NCBI RefSeq assembly: GCF_900116285.1
Contig: NZ_FPAJ01000005.1
Coordinates: 62,001-126,000, forward strand
From: Sulfitobacter marinus
Lineage (GTDB): Bacteria; Pseudomonadota; Alphaproteobacteria; Rhodobacterales; Rhodobacteraceae
Reading direction: 5' to 3'
Length of the DNA stretch: 64,000 nt
In this document: positions 33,847 to 43,263 of the stretch, piece after piece
How positions within the stretch are numbered: the first letter of the stretch is position 1
Layout of the letters: each line of letters begins with the position of its first letter
Made by a program: the position numbers and the translations under genes
Notes under the pieces: model-generated
What the model saw: only the letters and a program-made list of their open reading frames with translations
Told to the model about the DNA's origin: nothing
Databases searched by the model: none

Positions 33847-34257
33847 ATGCAAAGACGCAGCTTTCTATCCATGATCGGCGCGGCCAGCTTGACGCCACTA
33901 TTGCCAACCGTCGGTGCATCCGCGCCAGCGGCAGCAATGGCGAGCGGCTATAACCGCTACCAATACGGGCTGGCGGTATTCCACGCCCGTACACGCATTG
34001 AATTGAACGCCGCTGACCTGATCGCCAAGCTTCGGGTCAACCCGGCGCAGGCACGTGCCATGATGGGTGAGATGTCAGCCTCTGGCGTTTTAACCCGCGG
34101 CGCTTCCGGCGCGGTCACTCTGTCCCAAAACCGCATCACAGCTAAACCTTATGTGCGCAAAGCGCTTCGTCAGATCACTGACAGCGCTTGTGACGCACCC
34201 ATTGAACAAACCGCAGAAACACAACCTGACGGTTCACAAACTGGAGTTCAGCCATGA
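33847..34257 (+). CDS. Tat-signal protein of unknown function between leuC and leuD
   Basis: A 136-residue protein with a twin-arginine-type export signal ([19 protein letters not shown], cleavage after about residue 25). The mature part has a helical segment ([20 protein letters not shown]) followed by [16 protein letters not shown], similar in pattern to a small winged-helix or coupling motif. The tail is Gln/Thr-rich. Its stop codon overlaps the leuD start (ATGA at 34254-34257), so the two are co-translated. I know no role for it in leucine synthesis. Placement inside leuCD could be a lineage-specific insertion. Confidence 0.65.
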   Translation: MQRRSFLSMIGAASLTPLLPTVGASAPAAAMASGYNRYQYGLAVFHARTRIELNAADLIAKLRVNPAQARAMMGEMSASGVLTRGASGAVTLSQNRITAKPYVRKALRQITDSACDAPIEQTAETQPDGSQTGVQP

Positions 34258-34859
34258 ACAAGTTTACCACGCTCAGCGGCATCGCCGCCCCCCTGCCCTT
34301 GATCAACATCGACACCGATATGATCATTCCCAAGCAGTTCCTGAAAACCATCAAACGGTCCGGCCTTGGCGTGAATCTGTTTGACGAAATGCGCTATGAT
34401 GACGACCGCAACGAGATCCCCGATTTCGTTTTGAACAAGCCACAGTACCGCGAGGCGCAAATCCTTGTTGCGGGCGATAACTTTGGCTGCGGATCGTCGC
34501 GCGAACACGCGCCATGGGCGATTGCGGACTTCGGTATCACATGTGTGATTGCCCCCAGCTATGCCGATATTTTCTATAACAACTGCTTTAAGAACGGCAT
34601 TCTGCCTATCGCATTGCCGCAAGAGCAGGTGGATATTTTGATGAAAGATGCCGAAAAAGGGGCGAACGCCCGCATCGAAATCGACCTTGAGGCACAAACA
34701 ATCACCAGCTCTGACGGCGAGGTTTTCACCTTCGAGGTCGACCCATTCAAGAAGCATTGTCTGATGAACGGGTTGGATGACATCGGTCTGACCATGGAAA
34801 AGGCCGCAGCGATCGATAGCTTTGAGGCCAGTGCGTCGCAGGCCCGCCCTTGGGTCTAA
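34254..34859 (+). CDS. leuD: 3-isopropylmalate dehydratase small subunit
   Basis: A 201-residue swivel-domain partner of LeuC. Signature segments are [20 protein letters not shown] at the N-terminus, [17 protein letters not shown] (substrate loop) and [14 protein letters not shown]. It is coupled to the upstream Tat-signal gene by ATGA. The length is normal for the family. Confidence 0.96.
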   Translation: MNKFTTLSGIAAPLPLINIDTDMIIPKQFLKTIKRSGLGVNLFDEMRYDDDRNEIPDFVLNKPQYREAQILVAGDNFGCGSSREHAPWAIADFGITCVIAPSYADIFYNNCFKNGILPIALPQEQVDILMKDAEKGANARIEIDLEAQTITSSDGEVFTFEVDPFKKHCLMNGLDDIGLTMEKAAAIDSFEASASQARPWV

Positions 34860-35153
34860 ATTAATTTCTGGAATTGGCGACCTGAATTTCGCTTCTATAG
34901 TGGGCCACTTAATATGGCCCACTACATATGGTGCCTGCCTTAATTTTGACCCACCAATGGTGCATTATCGCACCACCTGCTCCCTCAAAATGCCCCATAG
35001 ATTATGTCTTTGTTAACAACAGTCTTGAGAACTCCGGCAAAAGAAGGCATCAATTGGGCAATAATGAGGCAGGCCTTCTTCGTCAGAGGGCAACAAGTTG
35101 GAACAAGCACGCGGCATTGAATCGTGGCTGGCCAGTCTTGGAAGGGTAGTTTT
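34860..35153. other. Low-coding stretch with three inverted repeats, possible insertion-sequence remnant
   Basis: Composition is less coding-like than its surroundings and no gene is seen. Three inverted repeats are present: TAGTGGGCCA/TGGCCCACTA (34898-34907 with 34915-34924, perfect), TGGTGC/GCACCA (34958-34963 with 34970-34975), and AAGAAGGC/GCCTTCTT (35041-35048 with 35073-35080). None has a T run. The GTGGGCCACTT and, on the minus strand, GTGGGTCAAAATT phrases recall the repeated ends of IS21-family elements. No transposase is present. The first hairpin could alternatively close the leuCD transcript. Confidence 0.4.
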
Positions 35154-36014
35154 GTGATTGCACGCATAGCAGGCGCGGGAGCGCGTGGCATCCTTGTGGC
35201 ATTGTTAGTCACCACGCCAGCTTTGATGCTGCCAAACAGCGTTCATGATGCCGACCAAATCACCATGCTGATCGCGCTCTTGGCGTCTTTTCTGACTTTC
35301 GTAGAGTATAATTCGAAATACCCCAGCATCGTCGAATTCCGTGACGCACCGCCGTTCAATCGGCTGCGCTTTGCATCCCTGTTCGCAATCGTGATCGTGC
35401 TGACATTGATATTAAAACACAAGGTCGACCCGTCCGAGATGTCGCAGGCGTTGACCTCAATCGGCACAATCCTTGGCAACGCGATGGATTTCCCTTTCTC
35501 CCCGGTGCGTATGATTGTCCTCATGTTGCCGGAGAACACCAGTTTTGCGCGGGTGGAATCCGTTCGGGTCTCTGCCGGTATGGCTTACCTGATCTCGCTC
35601 CTCTCGATGGCGGCCTTCCTTGTGTTGGTACGTGTGATGAACTGGCCGACTCGCAAGGGCGCGTTTAACGTCTGGGTCAACATGCCTTTGTTTGATCCGA
35701 CAGCGGGCGGTGATGTGATATACCGTCTTCGCCGTGATGCCCGGATCAACATCGTTGTGGGCTTCTTGCTGCCCTTCGTGATCCCCGCAGTGGTCAAGGC
35801 AGCCTCTGATCTGATAGACCCGATCACATTGCAAAATCCGCAAACCCAGATTTGGACTGTTGCCGCATGGGCGTTTCTTCCTGCCAGCATGATTATACGT
35901 GGCATCGCGCTGAGCAAGATCGCCGACATGATCGGGGAAAAGCGCCGCCGGGCCTATGCTGCCGACAAGAAGGCAGGAAAAGACGGCGACAAAAAAACCA
36001 TGCAACCCGCCTAG
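35154..36014 (+). CDS. Multi-pass membrane protein, unknown function
   Basis: A 286-residue protein with about six hydrophobic segments, including ILVALLVTTPALMLP, FASLFAIVIVLTLIL, AYLISLLSMAAFLVLV and VGFLLPFVIPAVVKAA, and a Lys-rich cytoplasmic tail. The GTG at 35154 is chosen because GGAAGGG lies just before it; an upstream in-frame GTG (35124) is possible. The last codons contain an A7 run (35991-35997). The downstream exo/endonuclease-like frame begins in the -1 frame there without its own obvious start codon. No family is recognised. Confidence 0.65.
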   Translation: MIARIAGAGARGILVALLVTTPALMLPNSVHDADQITMLIALLASFLTFVEYNSKYPSIVEFRDAPPFNRLRFASLFAIVIVLTLILKHKVDPSEMSQALTSIGTILGNAMDFPFSPVRMIVLMLPENTSFARVESVRVSAGMAYLISLLSMAAFLVLVRVMNWPTRKGAFNVWVNMPLFDPTAGGDVIYRLRRDARINIVVGFLLPFVIPAVVKAASDLIDPITLQNPQTQIWTVAAWAFLPASMIIRGIALSKIADMIGEKRRRAYAADKKAGKDGDKKTMQPA

Positions 36015-36991
36015 CCATCTGCCTGCTGGTTCTGCCAGCCCCCCTATGGGCCGACCCTCTCCGCATTGCCACCTTTAACACCGAACTGTCACGCGATGGC
36101 CCCGGCCTATTGCTGCGCGACATCGTGAGAGGCGCTGACCCGCAGATTGACGCGGTGGTGCAAACCATTGCGCAAGTATCCCCCGATATTTTGGTCATCC
36201 AGGGCTTCGATTTCGATTTGGGTGGCGCGGCCCTATCCGCCTTTGCTGATCTATTGGCAGATGATGGGGCCGCTTACCCCACCCGATTTGCACTGCCGCC
36301 CAACGCAGGCTTGCAGACAACGTTAGACATGGATGGCGATGGCAAAACCGGTGGGCCGCGCGATGCGCAGGGCTATGGCCGGTTTTTCGGCGACGGTGCG
36401 ATGGCGATCTTGTCGCGCTATCCTATCGTGCCGGACCAAGTTCAGGATTATTCCACCCTGCTGTGGCGCGATCTGCCCGGTGCGGCCTTACCCCAAACAG
36501 ATGCGGGGCCGTTTCCATCCGTCGCGGCACAGCAAGAACAGCGTTTGTCTTCGCACGGGCATTGGGTCGTTCCTATCAAAACGCCCACAGTTGGCGCGGT
36601 CACACTGATGACCTCGCACGCGACGCCGCCGGTCTTTGATGGTGCCGAGGACCGCAATGGATTGCGCAACCAAGACGAGATCCTGTTCTGGGATCACTAC
36701 ATGGGCGGTGCTTTTGCCGTGCCTCCGTCCGAGAAATTCATACTGCTTGGCGATCTGAACAACGATCCGGACAAGGGCGAAGGGTTGAAACCCGCTATCT
36801 ACCGATTGCTGGATCATCCCCAACTTCAAGACCCGCTAGAAGGCCGGCCAACCGCCCTGTTTGGCAGGTTGGGCGAGATGCGCGTGGATTATCTGTTGCC
36901 CTCAAGTGACTGGCGCGTCATTGCCTCGGGTGTTGTCAGAAACCCCACTGCCAGCCGCCACAGCCTGATCTGGGTCGATCTGGATGGTTAG
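35867..36991 (+). CDS. Endonuclease/exonuclease/phosphatase family protein, start uncertain
   Basis: From about 36040 the frame encodes an EEP-superfamily (DNase I-like) protein: [14 protein letters not shown] at the start, [14 protein letters not shown] with a metal-site-like region, LLGDLNNDP (catalytic Asp/Asn) and [11 protein letters not shown] plus [10 protein letters not shown] at the end. A signal-peptide-like stretch ([15 protein letters not shown]) precedes it, implying export. No ATG, GTG or TTG lies close before that stretch in this frame. The nearest, ATG 35867 and TTG 35852, would add about 50 residues overlapping the previous gene. Possible explanations are -1 slippage from the previous frame, a rare start codon, or a sequence error. 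Confidence 0.6.
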   Translation: MGVSSCQHDYTWHRAEQDRRHDRGKAPPGLCCRQEGRKRRRQKNHATRLAICLLVLPAPLWADPLRIATFNTELSRDGPGLLLRDIVRGADPQIDAVVQTIAQVSPDILVIQGFDFDLGGAALSAFADLLADDGAAYPTRFALPPNAGLQTTLDMDGDGKTGGPRDAQGYGRFFGDGAMAILSRYPIVPDQVQDYSTLLWRDLPGAALPQTDAGPFPSVAAQQEQRLSSHGHWVVPIKTPTVGAVTLMTSHATPPVFDGAEDRNGLRNQDEILFWDHYMGGAFAVPPSEKFILLGDLNNDPDKGEGLKPAIYRLLDHPQLQDPLEGRPTALFGRLGEMRVDYLLPSSDWRVIASGVVRNPTASRHSLIWVDLDG

Positions 36992-37056
36992 CCGTTCTTG
37001 ACGCCCCAAGCTGCTCGCGCTACGCCGCTTGCAACATATTTTGCAGGAGTTCCCCC

Positions 37057-38163
37057 ATGGCCAACCCAACATTGCTTATCCTCGCCGGTGACGGCATCGG
37101 ACCCGAGGTCATGGACCAAGTTGTCCGCATAATTGACTGGTATGGCGACAAACGCGACCTAGCCTTTGACGTTGAACATGATCTGGTCGGAGGTGCCGCC
37201 TATGACAAGCATGGCACGCCGCTGCATGACGACACGATGGCCAAGGCGCTGGAGGCCGACGCCGTCCTGCTGGGGGCCGTTGGTGGCCCGAAATACGATG
37301 ATCTGGATTTCAGCGTAAAGCCCGAACGCGGTCTGCTGCGTCTGCGCAAGGAAATGGATCTGTTCTCCAACCTGCGCCCTGCACAATGCTTTGACGCTCT
37401 GGCGGATTTCTCGTCGCTCAAGAAAGAGCTGGTTGCCGGTCTTGATATCATGATCGTGCGCGAATTGACGTCCGGCGTCTATTTCGGCGAACCCCGCGGC
37501 ATCTTCGAAGAAGGCAACGAACGCGTTGGCATCAACACACAGCGCTACACGGAATCCGAGATTGACCGCGTTGCCCGGTCAGCATTTGAGCTGGCCCGTC
37601 GCCGTGGCAACAAGGTTTGTTCCATGGAAAAAGCCAACGTGATGGAATCCGGCATCCTGTGGCGCGAAGTTGTGCAAAAGGTCCACGACGAAGATTACCC
37701 AGACGTTGAGCTGTCGCATATGTACGCAGATAACGGCGCGATGCAGTTGGTCCGCTCGCCCAAGCAGTTTGACGTGATCGTAACCGACAACCTGTTCGGC
37801 GATATCCTGTCTGACTGTGCCGCGATGCTGACCGGATCGCTGGGCATGCTGCCATCCGCGTCTTTGGGTGCGCCGAACGCCAATGGCCACCCCAAAGCTA
37901 TGTACGAACCCGTGCACGGTTCTGCCCCTGACATCGCAGGCCAAGGCAAGGCGAACCCCATCGCCTGTATCCTGAGCTTTGCGATGGCGCTGCGCTATTC
38001 CTTTGACCAAGGCGACGAAGCCACACGTCTGGAAAGCGCGATTGAAAAGGTGCTGGCCGATGGCGCGCGTACGGCCGACCTGATGGGCCCCGAAGGTGGC
38101 ACACCGATTTCCACAACTCAGATGGGCGACGCCATCCTTGAGGCGCTAGACGCCAGCCTCTAA
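37057..38163 (+). CDS. leuB: 3-isopropylmalate dehydrogenase
   Basis: A 368-residue NAD-dependent decarboxylating dehydrogenase that converts 3-isopropylmalate to 2-oxoisocaproate. Family motifs are [53 protein letters not shown] and the [27 protein letters not shown] block. GCAGGAG precedes the ATG. It completes the leucine set with leuC and leuD but is separated from them by two unrelated genes. Confidence 0.96.
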   Translation: MANPTLLILAGDGIGPEVMDQVVRIIDWYGDKRDLAFDVEHDLVGGAAYDKHGTPLHDDTMAKALEADAVLLGAVGGPKYDDLDFSVKPERGLLRLRKEMDLFSNLRPAQCFDALADFSSLKKELVAGLDIMIVRELTSGVYFGEPRGIFEEGNERVGINTQRYTESEIDRVARSAFELARRRGNKVCSMEKANVMESGILWREVVQKVHDEDYPDVELSHMYADNGAMQLVRSPKQFDVIVTDNLFGDILSDCAAMLTGSLGMLPSASLGAPNANGHPKAMYEPVHGSAPDIAGQGKANPIACILSFAMALRYSFDQGDEATRLESAIEKVLADGARTADLMGPEGGTPISTTQMGDAILEALDASL

Positions 38164-38227
38164 GCTTTGCACACCCCCGAATTGAGAACCGTTCGGGGGG
38201 CCGCACACAAGACAAGGGGCATACGGT

Positions 38228-39238
38228 ATGGACGACACAAAAGAAATTCCTGGACCGTCTGCCCCCCGAAACACAACCCTACGCGGGATGCTGCTGGGGC
38301 TAACTGCGTTCGCCGTCTACGCCACACATGACGCCGCGATCAAACAGCTGGGCGAAAAATACTCCCCCGTACAGATCGTGTTCTTTGTTGTCCTGCTCAG
38401 CTTTCCTGTCGTCACCCTCATGCTGATCAGCGACAAGACCGCTGCAAACTTGCGACCACGATCCCCTTTCTTGATCATGGTGCGGACCGTCGCCGTTGTG
38501 GTTGGTGGGTTCTGCGCCTTTTATGCATTCTCTGTCCTGCCCTTGGCCGAAACCTATGCCATTCTTTTCGCCGCCCCGATCCTGATCACAATCCTTTCTG
38601 TTCCAATTCTGGGCGAGGTCGTGCGCGCACATCGTTGGGTTGCTGTCGTCCTTGGGATGCTGGGCGTATTAATCGTCTTGCGTCCCGGTACTGCTGATCT
38701 GGGGCTTGGCCATCTGGCCGGATTCGTATCGGCTTTTTGCACCGCGCTGACAGCCGTCGTCATGCGCAAGATTGGCGGCGGCGAACGCCGCGAGGTGCTG
38801 CTGCTTTATCCGCTGTTGGCGAATTTCGTGGTGATGTTGTGCCTGTTGCCGCTCGTCTATGTGCCAATGCCGATGGCCGATCTGGGTCTGGTACTGGCAG
38901 TATCCGTGCTGGCGGTTCTGGCGATGAGCTTGATGATCCGCGCCTATACCCTTGCCGATGCGGCGCTGGTCGCCCCGATGCAATACAGCCAGATCATCTG
39001 GGCCGCGCTGTTCGGCTGGCTTTTTTTCCATGAAACAACCGATGTGATGACCTTTGTCGGGGCGGGGGTGATTATCACCAGCGGCATTTATATTGTTGTG
39101 CGCGAAACCAGTGGCTCCGCATCGCTGAACAAGCCGGTGCTGCGCGCCCTAAGCCGCCGCCCCGAAATGGGCGGTCTGCCCCGCATCAGCCTTGCCAATC
39201 CCGAAATTCAGCAGACCGTTGAGGATGCCCGCGATTAG
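38228..39238 (+). CDS. EamA (DMT) family transporter
   Basis: A 336-residue drug/metabolite-superfamily exporter with ten transmembrane helices in two EamA repeats (about 20-150 and 165-300). It starts LRGMLLGLTAFAVYATHDAAIKQLGEKYSP, a pattern seen in Rhodobacterales EamA proteins. The C-terminal 35 residues are cytoplasmic. Substrates of such proteins include amino acids and metabolites; none can be assigned. AAGGGG precedes the ATG. A CCCCCGAA/TTCGGGGG hairpin (38174-38199) lies between leuB and this gene. Confidence 0.87.
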   Translation: MDDTKEIPGPSAPRNTTLRGMLLGLTAFAVYATHDAAIKQLGEKYSPVQIVFFVVLLSFPVVTLMLISDKTAANLRPRSPFLIMVRTVAVVVGGFCAFYAFSVLPLAETYAILFAAPILITILSVPILGEVVRAHRWVAVVLGMLGVLIVLRPGTADLGLGHLAGFVSAFCTALTAVVMRKIGGGERREVLLLYPLLANFVVMLCLLPLVYVPMPMADLGLVLAVSVLAVLAMSLMIRAYTLADAALVAPMQYSQIIWAALFGWLFFHETTDVMTFVGAGVIITSGIYIVVRETSGSASLNKPVLRALSRRPEMGGLPRISLANPEIQQTVEDARD

Positions 39239-39274
39239 TGCCAGTGTCGCGCTGATCCCAGCCGGAAGACCCAC

Positions 39275-40366
39275 ATGACCACACCTATCCAAGCAGAAGT
39301 ATTGCTGCCCACCCAAGAACTGCGCGATGATCTGCCGTTCTACACCAGAACGCTTGGCCTGCGGCTAGACAGTATCTTTCCTGCGGATGATCCGTCGGTG
39401 GCCAGCTTCTCGGGCCACGGGTTGCGCATCCGCATCGAAAAGGGCGCGGATGTTCCGCCTGGAAAAATCCGCATCCTGACCGATGATCCTGATGGCTTTG
39501 CGGATGGCGCGCGTGCGTTGGTGGCACCCAACGGCACCCAAATCGAAATCGCGCCGCTATCGCCAACTGTTGATCAACCGCAAACCCAGCACGAATTCGC
39601 CGTGCGCCGCCTGCGCGACGAGGCCCCTTGGGTCATTGGCCGGGCGGGCATGCATTACCGTGATCTGATCCCCTCGCGCCTTGGCGGGTCGATAATCGCC
39701 AGCCACATCCGCATTCCCGATGGCGGCCCTGTACCGGATATGGTTCATTACCACACGGTCGGGTTTCAGCTGATCTTTTGCTATCGCGGCTGGGTCGATG
39801 TCCTGTACGAGGATCAAGGCGACCTGATCCGCCTGCACGCGGGCGATTGCGTTACTCAGCCGCCCGGCATCCGCCACCGCGTCGTCGAAGCATCTGCCAA
39901 TATCGAAGTCATCGAGATTGGCGTGCCGGCCGAACATGTCACCACCATCGATCACGAGATGACCCTGCCCAATGGCAAGGGTGATCCAATGCGTGAATGG
40001 GACGGCCAGCGTTTCGTGCATCACCTGAAAGACGGTGCTGTCTGGCAACCGTTCCGCATCCCCGGCTTTACGGCGCGCGATACGGGGATCAGCGACGGCA
40101 CCAAAGGGGTGGCCGGTATCCAAGTGGTCCGCACCGATGGACACACCCCGCCGCCCAGCAAGCATGACGCAGACATTCACTTCACCTTTGTCATGGAGGG
40201 GACGATGACCCTGACCGCCGAGGGCCAAGACCCGCGCGACTTGCAACCCGGCGATGCCTTTGTCATCCCACCGGGAATGGTGGCCCAATACACCAACTGC
40301 TCGCCCGATCTTGAGCTTTTGGAAGCCGCCCTGCGCGGTGACTGTGCCACTACCCTTCTGGACTAG
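39275..40366 (+). CDS. Fusion of a VOC-like domain with two cupin domains
   Basis: A 363-residue soluble protein. Residues 1-95 look like a glyoxalase/VOC half-domain (EVLLPTQELRDDLPFYTRTLGLRLD ... GTQIEIAPL). Two cupin barrels follow. The first (about 135-220) has HYHTVGFQLIFCYRGWVDVLYED with metal-binding-like His and PPGIRHRVVEAS. The second (about 265-350) has HDADIHFTFVMEGTMTLTAEGQ and GDAFVIPPGM. Cupins of this kind can be dioxygenases or isomerases, but no substrate can be assigned. It follows the EamA gene by 36 bp. Confidence 0.7.
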   Translation: MTTPIQAEVLLPTQELRDDLPFYTRTLGLRLDSIFPADDPSVASFSGHGLRIRIEKGADVPPGKIRILTDDPDGFADGARALVAPNGTQIEIAPLSPTVDQPQTQHEFAVRRLRDEAPWVIGRAGMHYRDLIPSRLGGSIIASHIRIPDGGPVPDMVHYHTVGFQLIFCYRGWVDVLYEDQGDLIRLHAGDCVTQPPGIRHRVVEASANIEVIEIGVPAEHVTTIDHEMTLPNGKGDPMREWDGQRFVHHLKDGAVWQPFRIPGFTARDTGISDGTKGVAGIQVVRTDGHTPPPSKHDADIHFTFVMEGTMTLTAEGQDPRDLQPGDAFVIPPGMVAQYTNCSPDLELLEAALRGDCATTLLD

Positions 40367-40372
40367 GTGAGG

Positions 40373-41569
40373 TTATCGCCAGAACACCTGCGGGCTTTCG
40401 CCATTCGCGAGCAGCGGCACATCCGCCAGTGACTGCCCGTCCCCGCGGACCTGATGCATATCACAGCCCATGGAGGCCCCAAAACGCTTCAGGTGAGCCT
40501 CAAGCGCTGCTTTATCCAGCCGATGCCATGGCTCCGCATTGTCGATCATTCCGTATTTCAACAGCGTCTGTCCCATCGCGGCAAAATCAACCTCGGCTGA
40601 CATCATCAGGGCCGCACGGCGCACGCCAGCCGGGGCCCAGTAGGATATGCAGTGATCCAGCCCGATCCCGGTGCCCGCCTCAAACCAGCGGGTTTGATCC
40701 AGCATGTATTGATACTCATTCGATTTGCGCCGCTTGATGATTGCGATGCTTGTGTCAGCACCGCAAACATAATTCACCAGATGAAAGGGCGACCCGTCCG
40801 GCCCGATGATATGGCGCGCCGACCGATAGTGCCTGATCTGATCGGCAAAGCTGTGGTCCTGCGGATGAAAGATCAGATAGCCCTCAGCGCGCAACAAATC
40901 CTCTAGCGCGCCCTCCCCTAAAATGCTGCGGCGTTTCTCAGTGAACTTGGAGCGCGAGATATAGATTTTCTCGTGCCCGGTCGGCGACAGATCGTCCCGG
41001 ATATGCCCGCGAAGGTAGGCGCGGTATTCGGGCGAAGACATCATGTCGCTTTTGATGCCGCTGCCTTGGGGCGGGATAATCAACCTATCCACCTGATAGA
41101 ACTGATCCACGATCTTCCAGCTGAAAGGCGCATCCAGAATGGAAAACAGTTCGTCAAAGCTGGCCTTTGCCGTGTCTTGGTAGGTGTTGTAGACTGGAAA
41201 GAACAAAACGCCTTCGATCTTTTCGTCTATGTGATCCAAGGCCCAAACGCGGGCCAATGTCTCGCTGAAGAAGTGGCCAAATTGCGGATTATACACGCCG
41301 CCAAACAGCCATGTCCCCGGCAAAGACGTGATGCGACCCGGCCTTGGGTGTCCAGCCTCTACCGTGGCGGGTTGCCCTTGGGAATGCCAGCAAATCGCTT
41401 GGGGCACTTCGCATTGGTGCGCATCGTAAACGCTGGCTTTGATCCGCCACCCTTGGGTTCTGGGGCGATGCGCAAGGACGGCGTCGTTAACAGTTATGAT
41501 GCCATCCACCAACGGCACCCGAGGGTCGATTGCAAAAGACGCCGGCGGCGCTGAGGGAGATATATTCAT
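40373..41569 (-). CDS. Glycosyltransferase family 61 (DUF563) protein
   Basis: A 398-residue protein of the GT61/DUF563 family, involved in surface polysaccharide assembly. Signature parts are WLFGGVYNPQFGHFFSETLARVWAL, KIYISRSKFTEKRRSILGE, and HHIIGPDGSPFHLVNYVC-like sequence before the end. The ATG at 41569 is selected because upstream codons look non-coding. It diverges from the FkbM methyltransferase gene, and the two likely act on the same glycan. Confidence 0.85.
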   Translation of the reverse strand: MNISPSAPPASFAIDPRVPLVDGIITVNDAVLAHRPRTQGWRIKASVYDAHQCEVPQAICWHSQGQPATVEAGHPRPGRITSLPGTWLFGGVYNPQFGHFFSETLARVWALDHIDEKIEGVLFFPVYNTYQDTAKASFDELFSILDAPFSWKIVDQFYQVDRLIIPPQGSGIKSDMMSSPEYRAYLRGHIRDDLSPTGHEKIYISRSKFTEKRRSILGEGALEDLLRAEGYLIFHPQDHSFADQIRHYRSARHIIGPDGSPFHLVNYVCGADTSIAIIKRRKSNEYQYMLDQTRWFEAGTGIGLDHCISYWAPAGVRRAALMMSAEVDFAAMGQTLLKYGMIDNAEPWHRLDKAALEAHLKRFGASMGCDMHQVRGDGQSLADVPLLANGESPQVFWR

Positions 41570-41740
41570 TTTGCCATCCTCCCCTTTTGGGCCGCTTTGT
41601 TGGGTGATCTTAGCAGCTGATGTACAATTCAAATAGGGCCGCGCGTCAATTGAACGCAGTGCAGACGGCACTTGCGAAATTGTCCCGCCTTGTCGCATGA
41701 TAATACGTAAGGCAGTGCAAAATACAGCAGGGGAACGATC

Positions 41741-42463
41741 ATGGCGGGCACCACACCTGAACCGGCGGCCGACGTGCGCGCCACCCTTCATAACGTCGAG
41801 GTTTTGGGCGGCAGGCATCTTAAGCGGCGCATTATTGAAACCATGATCGACGGGTCATTCGAAAAACCCGAAATTGACGCGGGTCTAGCCTGCATCAAGC
41901 CGGGCGACAGGGTTATTGAAATGGGTGCAGGATCGGGCACTGTGGGTGCGATCCTGACCAAGAACATATCGGAAGTTCAGATCCTGTCCTTCGAAGCGAA
42001 CCCGAACCTACTGCCCGCGATCAACGCGCTTTACGAACACAACGGGTTAAGCGACCGCAATACCGTACGAAATAACGCAGTGGTTGCTGGCGAGGACGCC
42101 CCTGAAACGATCAATTTTTATGTCCGGAAAAACTTCCTTGGGTCACGGGTATTTGCAGAGAATAACGAACCGGAAACCCAGATGGTTCAGGTCGAAACCG
42201 TCCAATACGAGACATTGCGCAAAGAGTTCCCCCATAATGTTTTGATGTTGGACATTGAGGGGGCCGAACTGGATTTCCTACGCGCTGCAGATTTGTCGGA
42301 CGTGGATCTTGTGATTATCGAATTGCACCGCAAAGTATATCACCGCCCCGGCATGCAGGAATGCAAACGCGCTTTTGCCAGCCAAGGGTTCATCTTGGAC
42401 GCGGCCAATTCAAAGCGCAGCGTGTTCACCTATAAAAAGCAAAACCGGATCGACGCTGCATAG
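41741..42463 (+). CDS. FkbM family methyltransferase
   Basis: A 240-residue SAM-dependent methyltransferase of the FkbM type. Motif I is VIEMGAGSGTVGAIL (about 65-79), followed by ILSFEANPNLLPAINAL. The catalytic-region Asp/Glu segment is NVLMLDIEGAELDFL. FkbM enzymes O-methylate sugars or polyketides. GGGGAA lies before the ATG. Its divergence from a GT61 gene suggests glycan methylation. Confidence 0.88.
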   Translation: MAGTTPEPAADVRATLHNVEVLGGRHLKRRIIETMIDGSFEKPEIDAGLACIKPGDRVIEMGAGSGTVGAILTKNISEVQILSFEANPNLLPAINALYEHNGLSDRNTVRNNAVVAGEDAPETINFYVRKNFLGSRVFAENNEPETQMVQVETVQYETLRKEFPHNVLMLDIEGAELDFLRAADLSDVDLVIIELHRKVYHRPGMQECKRAFASQGFILDAANSKRSVFTYKKQNRIDAA

Positions 42464-42488
42464 GCTTCGACCCTTCAAGGGGGCCGCG

Positions 42489-43262
42489 TTATGCCTCTGT
42501 GCGCCCCTCGAAACACTTCAATGCGATGCCAGCCTCTTGCAGTGCGGCTTTGACCGACCGTGCGATATCGACCGCCTCTGGCGTGTCACCGTGCAGGCAT
42601 ATCGTGTCGATCGCGGCGGGAATTTCCTTGCCGCTTTCTGTGATGATCGCGCCCGCCTGAACCATTTTGACCATCCGCTGCCCGGCAAGGGCTGCATCAT
42701 GGATCACGGCACCGGGCTGGGACCGGTCCACCAGCGTCGCGTTGTCGTTATAGGCGCGATCCGCAAATATCTCTCCGGCCCATTTACAGCCCAGCGATTG
42801 CGCTGCGTCCTGTTGCGCCGTCGCGGATAGCACCATGACGATCAGATCAGGGGCCACGCTTAGCGCGGCCTCGTATAGATCACGCGCAAGGGTTTCATCC
42901 TCGGACGCCATATTGGCCAACGCACCGTGCAGTTTCAGGTGGCGTACCTGCGCCCCGATGCTGCGCGCCATGCCGACGCTTGCGGCGACTTGGTAGCGGA
43001 CCTGATTTTGCAACGTGCTGCGCGGCACGGACATGCGGTTGCGGCCAAAGCCGGCGATATCCATGAACCCCGGATGCGCGCCTATGCCGACGCCGTTTTC
43101 ATGCGCCATCTTCATCGTCGCCGCCATCACATCGGCGTCGCCCGCATGCCCGCCACAGGCGATATTGGCCGAGCTGATGATTTTCAGCAAAGCCGCGTCA
43201 TCGCCCATTTTCCACGGGCCAAAGCTTTCGCCCATATCGGCGTTCAGATCGACGGTGATCAT
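42489..43262 (-). CDS. pxpA: 5-oxoprolinase subunit PxpA
   Basis: A 257-residue LamB/YcsF-family subunit of the ATP-dependent 5-oxoprolinase PxpABC, which opens 5-oxo-L-proline to L-glutamate. The N-terminus MITVDLNADMGESFGPW, the SANIACGGHAGDADVM block and GVGIGAHPGFMDIAGFGRN are diagnostic. It is the last gene of pxpBCA on the minus strand; its ATG starts one base after the pxpC stop. Confidence 0.94.
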   Translation of the reverse strand: MITVDLNADMGESFGPWKMGDDAALLKIISSANIACGGHAGDADVMAATMKMAHENGVGIGAHPGFMDIAGFGRNRMSVPRSTLQNQVRYQVAASVGMARSIGAQVRHLKLHGALANMASEDETLARDLYEAALSVAPDLIVMVLSATAQQDAAQSLGCKWAGEIFADRAYNDNATLVDRSQPGAVIHDAALAGQRMVKMVQAGAIITESGKEIPAAIDTICLHGDTPEAVDIARSVKAALQEAGIALKCFEGRTEA

Positions 43263-43263
43263 G

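Noticed and set aside
34958..34975. NtrC site at TGGTGC-N6-GCACCA
   Set aside because: The half-sites are in the opposite orientation to NtrC sites (GCACC...GGTGC) and no nitrogen gene follows.
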